Origin: Emcibacter sp.
GTDB taxonomy: Bacteria; Pseudomonadota; Alphaproteobacteria; Sphingomonadales; Emcibacteraceae
Direction: 5' to 3'
DNA length: 64,000 nt
NCBI RefSeq assembly: GCF_963675455.1
Contig: NZ_OY776217.1
Coordinates: 2,714,001-2,778,000 of the forward strand
The position numbers were made by a program, and so were the translations under genes. Of the stretch, positions 60,440 to 64,000 are shown piece by piece. Under the pieces are notes generated by a model. The model worked only from the letters and a program-made list of their open reading frames with translations, searched no databases and was not told where the DNA came from. Every line of letters begins with the position of its first letter. The first letter of the stretch is position 1.

Positions 60440-61813
60440 TTAGCCTGCCAACCCCATTAAGTCGTTCATTGTCGCGAATATCATTAACCCAAGAATGATC
60501 ACTAATCCAATACGAAATCCAAATTCCTGCGTTCTTTCGCTTAATTTTCGGCCCAAAGCAGCTTCAAACCCGTAAAATAGCAAATGCCCGCCATCCAGCA
60601 TCGGGATCGGCAGGAGATTGATAATACCCAAATTAATCGAAATCATGGCAATGATATTAATATAGGAAAGAATCCCTTCTTCCACCGAGATACTGACGAT
60701 CTGGGCGATTTTAATTGGTCCGCCCAGTTCCTTGGTCGACCTGTCGCCGCTGATAATCTGCCACAATCCAAGGAAGGACCTTTCGACAATATCCCTGGTT
60801 TCAGCCATCGCCGCCCAGATTGACTCGAAAATGCCAAGATCCTTGATCTCAATATCAAATGCCCGGGTAATCCCGATAATCGGCGCAGTTCTTTCCTCAC
60901 CGTTATCTATAAAGGTCTGCATGTGCGGGGTTACCTCGAACGTCATTTCGAGGCCGTCGCGTATGACACCAATAACGACCTGGCGGCCATCATTGTCCCT
61001 GATGGTATCTTGGAGAAACCGATAACTTGTAATCACCTGACCGTTGATGGTTTCAAGTCTGTCACCCGCCAACAATCCGGCCTTTTCGGCCGGGCTGTCC
61101 TCGGAAACGCCACCGATCAGGATATTGTGGCTCAGACCCAGTTGAGGAAGCTTGATTGGATCGCCAAACATATCCTTGGCGTCGACAAATTGCGGAGTTA
61201 CGAATAGCGTCATGGGAACGCCGTTCCGCAGAAGTTCCACTTCGATTTCCGTGCCCACATTCATGACTTCATTGAGCATAATGTCGCGAAAACTGGAAAC
61301 CTCTCTGCCGTCCATGGAAAGAATTTCGTCTCCAACCTGAAATCCGGCCTTTTCCGCTGGACTGTCCTGCACCACCTTGTCCACGACCGGCGGCACATAG
61401 GGTTGTCCCAGGAATGCGAAAAAGGATGCCAGAATCAGCACAGCAAACACTATATTTACAAACGGACCGGCAAACACGATAGCGGCCCGCTGATATAGCG
61501 GTTTATAATGGAAGGCGACGCTTTTTTCCTCGGGCGTCATATCCTGCAGGGAGTCGTCGGGCGTACTTGCCGCTCCGGCATCGCCAAAAAATTTTACATA
61601 GCCGCCAAGCGGAATATAACTGATTTTCCAACGGGTGCCGTTTTTGTCAGTCCTGCCCCAGATTTCGCGACCAAAGCCGATCGAAAATACATCCACTTTC
61701 ACGCCGCAAAGGCGGGCGACAAAATAATGTCCCCATTCATGGACAAACACCAACAGCGACAAAGCAATAACGAAGGCAATGCCATAATAAAGAAAAGAAA
61801 ATAGAGCTTCCAT
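60440..61813 (-). CDS. rseP: RIP metalloprotease RseP
   Basis: A site-2 intramembrane zinc protease that cuts anti-sigma factors in envelope stress. The 457-residue protein has HEWGH at 25-29 in the first membrane helix, two PDZ domains (about 145-300) and the third zinc ligand in LPIPMLDGGH near the C-terminus. It is between dxr and bamA as in most proteobacteria. Confidence 0.95.
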   Translation of the reverse strand: MEALFSFLYYGIAFVIALSLLVFVHEWGHYFVARLCGVKVDVFSIGFGREIWGRTDKNGTRWKISYIPLGGYVKFFGDAGAASTPDDSLQDMTPEEKSVAFHYKPLYQRAAIVFAGPFVNIVFAVLILASFFAFLGQPYVPPVVDKVVQDSPAEKAGFQVGDEILSMDGREVSSFRDIMLNEVMNVGTEIEVELLRNGVPMTLFVTPQFVDAKDMFGDPIKLPQLGLSHNILIGGVSEDSPAEKAGLLAGDRLETINGQVITSYRFLQDTIRDNDGRQVVIGVIRDGLEMTFEVTPHMQTFIDNGEERTAPIIGITRAFDIEIKDLGIFESIWAAMAETRDIVERSFLGLWQIISGDRSTKELGGPIKIAQIVSISVEEGILSYINIIAMISINLGIINLLPIPMLDGGHLLFYGFEAALGRKLSERTQEFGFRIGLVIILGLMIFATMNDLMGLAG

Positions 61814-61823
61814 ATTCCGTCTT

Positions 61824-63005
61824 CTAGTTTCCTATGAACCCTGCTGATATTCTGCGCGCTTCCTGATTAATCTCAAGCACCGTCTGCAGACATTTCAGCT
61901 CTACCGAGCCCATAACTTCAAGCGTCTTTTCAACAATCCCGGATATATCCAGGAACCCTATTTTCCCCTCCAGAAATGCATGAACAGCAATTTCATTGGC
62001 AGCGTTGAGGATAGTAGGCGCACTTCCACCGGTTTGCAATGCTTCTCTTGCAAGTTTCAGGGCCGGAAACCTTGCCATGTCAGGTTCAAAGAAATCCAGA
62101 CGGCCCAAATGCGCGAGATCGAGCTGCTTTGCCGGCGTGCCGATGCGCTCAGGCCAGGCCAGAGTATAGGAGATTGGTGTCCGCATGTCCGGAGATCCCA
62201 GTTGCGCGAGAACCGACCCGTCCACATAAGAAACCATACTGTGAATAACAGATTGCGGATGGACAATAATTTCAATCTTATCTTTCGACACGGGAAAAAG
62301 ATGATACGCCTCGATCAGCTCCAGGCCCTTGTTCATCATGGTCGCGGAATCGACCGAAATTTTGGCGCCCATGTCCCAGTTTGGATGGGTTACAGCCTGC
62401 TTGGGTGTCACCCCGGCCATCTGCTCCAGACTCATCTGGTAAAATGGGCCGCCGGAGGCCGTCAGGGTGACATGGGAAATTTTCTCTGGCTGCTCAAAAT
62501 CAAATACCTGGAAAATAGCGTTATGCTCTGAATCCACTGGCAGCAAAGTTGCATTATGCTCGATAACTTCCTTCATCACCAGATCGCCGGCACAAACCAG
62601 GCATTCCTTGTTGGCAAGGGCGACGATTGCCCCCCGCCGGATCGCGCTCAGCGTCGGCTCAAGACCGGCTGCCCCGACGATCGATGCCATAACCCAGTCC
62701 GCCGGCAGTGAGGCCGCCTCGATCAGCGCCTCCGGCCCTGCCCCGACCTGAATATTGGTGCCGGAAAGCGCCTCTTTCAGTTGGTGATAACACTCAGTAT
62801 CCGCAACAACGGCCATTCGGGCATTAAAACGGATCGCCTGTTCGGCCAGGTCCTTGAAATTTCTGTTGGCTGTCAGGGCTATGACTCTAAACTGATCAGG
62901 ATATCTTTGCACCAGATCAAGAGTATTACACCCGACTGATCCGGTCGACCCCAGCACAGATACCGTTCTTATTTTTTTATTGTCCGGCTGAAGCGATGCT
63001 TCCAT
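61824..63005 (-). CDS. dxr: 1-deoxy-D-xylulose-5-phosphate reductoisomerase
   Basis: First committed step of the MEP isoprenoid pathway. The 393-residue protein has the NADPH motif VLGSTGSVGCNTLD at about 18-31, the metal site VDSEHNAIFQ and the SVDSATMMNKGLE loop. It lies 11 bases after cdsA and supplies isoprenoid for uppS in the same cluster. Confidence 0.97.
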   Translation of the reverse strand: MEASLQPDNKKIRTVSVLGSTGSVGCNTLDLVQRYPDQFRVIALTANRNFKDLAEQAIRFNARMAVVADTECYHQLKEALSGTNIQVGAGPEALIEAASLPADWVMASIVGAAGLEPTLSAIRRGAIVALANKECLVCAGDLVMKEVIEHNATLLPVDSEHNAIFQVFDFEQPEKISHVTLTASGGPFYQMSLEQMAGVTPKQAVTHPNWDMGAKISVDSATMMNKGLELIEAYHLFPVSKDKIEIIVHPQSVIHSMVSYVDGSVLAQLGSPDMRTPISYTLAWPERIGTPAKQLDLAHLGRLDFFEPDMARFPALKLAREALQTGGSAPTILNAANEIAVHAFLEGKIGFLDISGIVEKTLEVMGSVELKCLQTVLEINQEARRISAGFIGN

Positions 63006-63016
63006 AAATATTCTCC

Positions 63017-63793
63017 TTAAGCCCCGAAAAACAGAAACAGGGCGACCACCGGCATCACGAATAAAATACCATCAACACGGTCCATGATTCCGCCATGACC
63101 GGGGATAATAGCACCGGAGTCTTTGACATTGAACTTTCTTTTCAGGGCAGATTCCGCCAAGTCACCAATCTGGCTCCAGATGGCAAGAAGCACCGCAACC
63201 GCGGCATACTGGAACAACGGCGCAAAACCGAAATATTCGGCCGACATGGTGCCGGTAACCAGGGCCAGCAAGGCTCCGCCGATCAGCCCGGCCCAGGTTT
63301 TATTGGGACTGATCCGGGGAGACATTTTAGGGCCGCCGATTCTCCTACCGGCAAAATAGGCGCCCGTATCCATTGACCAGGTAGTAATCATCGACCAGAG
63401 AATAATATAGGCGCCGCCGGGAATAAATTCCCGCAGCCAGATCAAAGACAAGGCTGGCAACAGCGCATATAAAGCGCCGGCAAACGCAAGCTTATATCCG
63501 TTTCCGGTTCCGAGGGAAACTGCGAGAACTGCAGCAAGGTAAATGGCGACATAAACAAATGAGAATTCGTGATAAAGATTCAGAACCACCCCAAGCGCCA
63601 GAAGACCGGCCGCCTGCACAACAAAAAGCGGGGAAAGCCACTTGCCGGTGGTAATCATATTCCATTCCTGTAGAACCAGTATGGACAGCAATATGACCAC
63701 GCCGACATAAGGCCATCCGCCGAAAAGGATAAGGGCAACAGCTGCCGGCAACATGACCAGGGCGGATAAAACTCTCAAAAACAGATTGTTCAT
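63017..63793 (-). CDS. cdsA: Phosphatidate cytidylyltransferase
   Basis: Makes CDP-diacylglycerol for phospholipid synthesis. The 258-residue membrane protein has about eight membrane segments and the signature SALKRKFNVKDSGAIIPGHGG with MDRVD at the C-terminal end, preceded by PNKTWAG. It sits between uppS and dxr. Confidence 0.95.
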   Translation of the reverse strand: MNNLFLRVLSALVMLPAAVALILFGGWPYVGVVILLSILVLQEWNMITTGKWLSPLFVVQAAGLLALGVVLNLYHEFSFVYVAIYLAAVLAVSLGTGNGYKLAFAGALYALLPALSLIWLREFIPGGAYIILWSMITTWSMDTGAYFAGRRIGGPKMSPRISPNKTWAGLIGGALLALVTGTMSAEYFGFAPLFQYAAVAVLLAIWSQIGDLAESALKRKFNVKDSGAIIPGHGGIMDRVDGILFVMPVVALFLFFGA

Positions 63794-63829
63794 TATATGA
63801 AAAGGCCCTGACTTTAGCTCAGTTGATCA

Positions 63830-64000
63830 TCAGGGACGCGCCCCGTAACGCCTTTCGCGTTTATGGTATTCGCAGATTGCCTCGGCAATGCTCTCTTCTG
63901 TAAAATCCGGCCAGAGCGTTTCCACAAAAATGAATTCTGAATAGGCGGCCTGCCACAAGAGAAAATTGCTCAGACGCTGCTCGCCACTGGTCCGTATAAT
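63830..64000 (-). CDS. uppS: Undecaprenyl diphosphate synthase, C-terminal end (partial)
   Basis: The last 56 residues, running off the window. IIRTSGEQRLSNFLLWQ and FVETLWPDF are highly conserved in cis-prenyltransferases. The enzyme makes the lipid carrier for peptidoglycan. It precedes cdsA on the same strand. Confidence 0.93.
   Translation of the reverse strand: MIRTSGEQRLSNFLLWQAAYSEFIFVETLWPDFTEESIAEAICEYHKRERRYGARP

Overview
The window is a chromosomal, housekeeping-rich stretch from a Gram-negative bacterium, almost certainly an alphaproteobacterium. Four gene orders typical of that class are present: lptD-surA-pdxA-rsmA facing gmk-yicC; fabD-fabG-acpP-fabF-mltG; rpsF-rpsR-rplI-dnaB-alr-radA-cvpA-purF; and trpG-trpD-trpC-moaC-moeA-lexA-comEC-gltX-gltA running into the bamA-rseP-dxr-cdsA-uppS envelope cluster. 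The DNA is moderately GC-rich. I cannot name the species from sequence alone; the Emcibacterales/Kordiimonadales/Sphingomonadales part of the class is only a guess.

Layout. 0-6 kb: the tail of RNase E, an M48 metalloprotease with a DsbA-like thiol oxidoreductase, ndk, an ABC-F ATPase and a small unknown gene. 5.5-13 kb: holC-pepA, then lptD-surA-pdxA-rsmA for outer-membrane assembly, pyridoxal phosphate and rRNA methylation. 13-21.5 kb: a MAPEG membrane protein, gmk-yicC, then a small accessory pocket (an SDR, a small exported protein, a Sel1 lipoprotein), then the fatty-acid operon fabD-fabG-acpP-fabF-mltG. 21.5-32 kb: the S6/S18/L9 operon, dnaB-alr, a MlaE/MlaF lipid ABC pair, radA-cvpA, purF and an SDR. 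32-32.8 kb: an A/T-rich, apparently foreign islet with a HEPN-like gene and a cluster of palindromic repeats. 32.8-44.5 kb: minus-strand genes der, bamB and its TPR partner, panB, an acetyltransferase, guaA, rsmB, guaB, rlmE and ppx/gppA. 44.7-46.1 kb: tRNA-Gln(CTG) and a dicarboxylate/amino-acid symporter. 46.3-51.1 kb: the trp-moa-lexA run. 51.2-64 kb: comEC, gltX, gltA, then gloA, fabZ, skp, bamA, rseP, dxr, cdsA and the end of uppS on the minus strand.

Much of the window serves the cell envelope: fatty-acid synthesis, phospholipid and undecaprenyl precursors, beta-barrel assembly (BamA, BamB, Skp, SurA), LptD, MlaEF, MltG and Alr. The most notable observation is an absence. In the skp-to-gltA interval, where related genomes carry lpxD, lpxA, lpxI and lpxB, only fabZ and a glyoxalase remain, and a terminator separates skp from fabZ. 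lptF and lptG are also missing from their usual place beside lptD. The lipid A genes have therefore been moved or lost. Other points of interest are a long structured RNA between acpP and fabF, a hairpin over the start codon of the HEPN-like gene, an oddly spaced LexA operator, and a probable autoregulatory leader before rpsF. I saw no prophage, transposase or CRISPR array.
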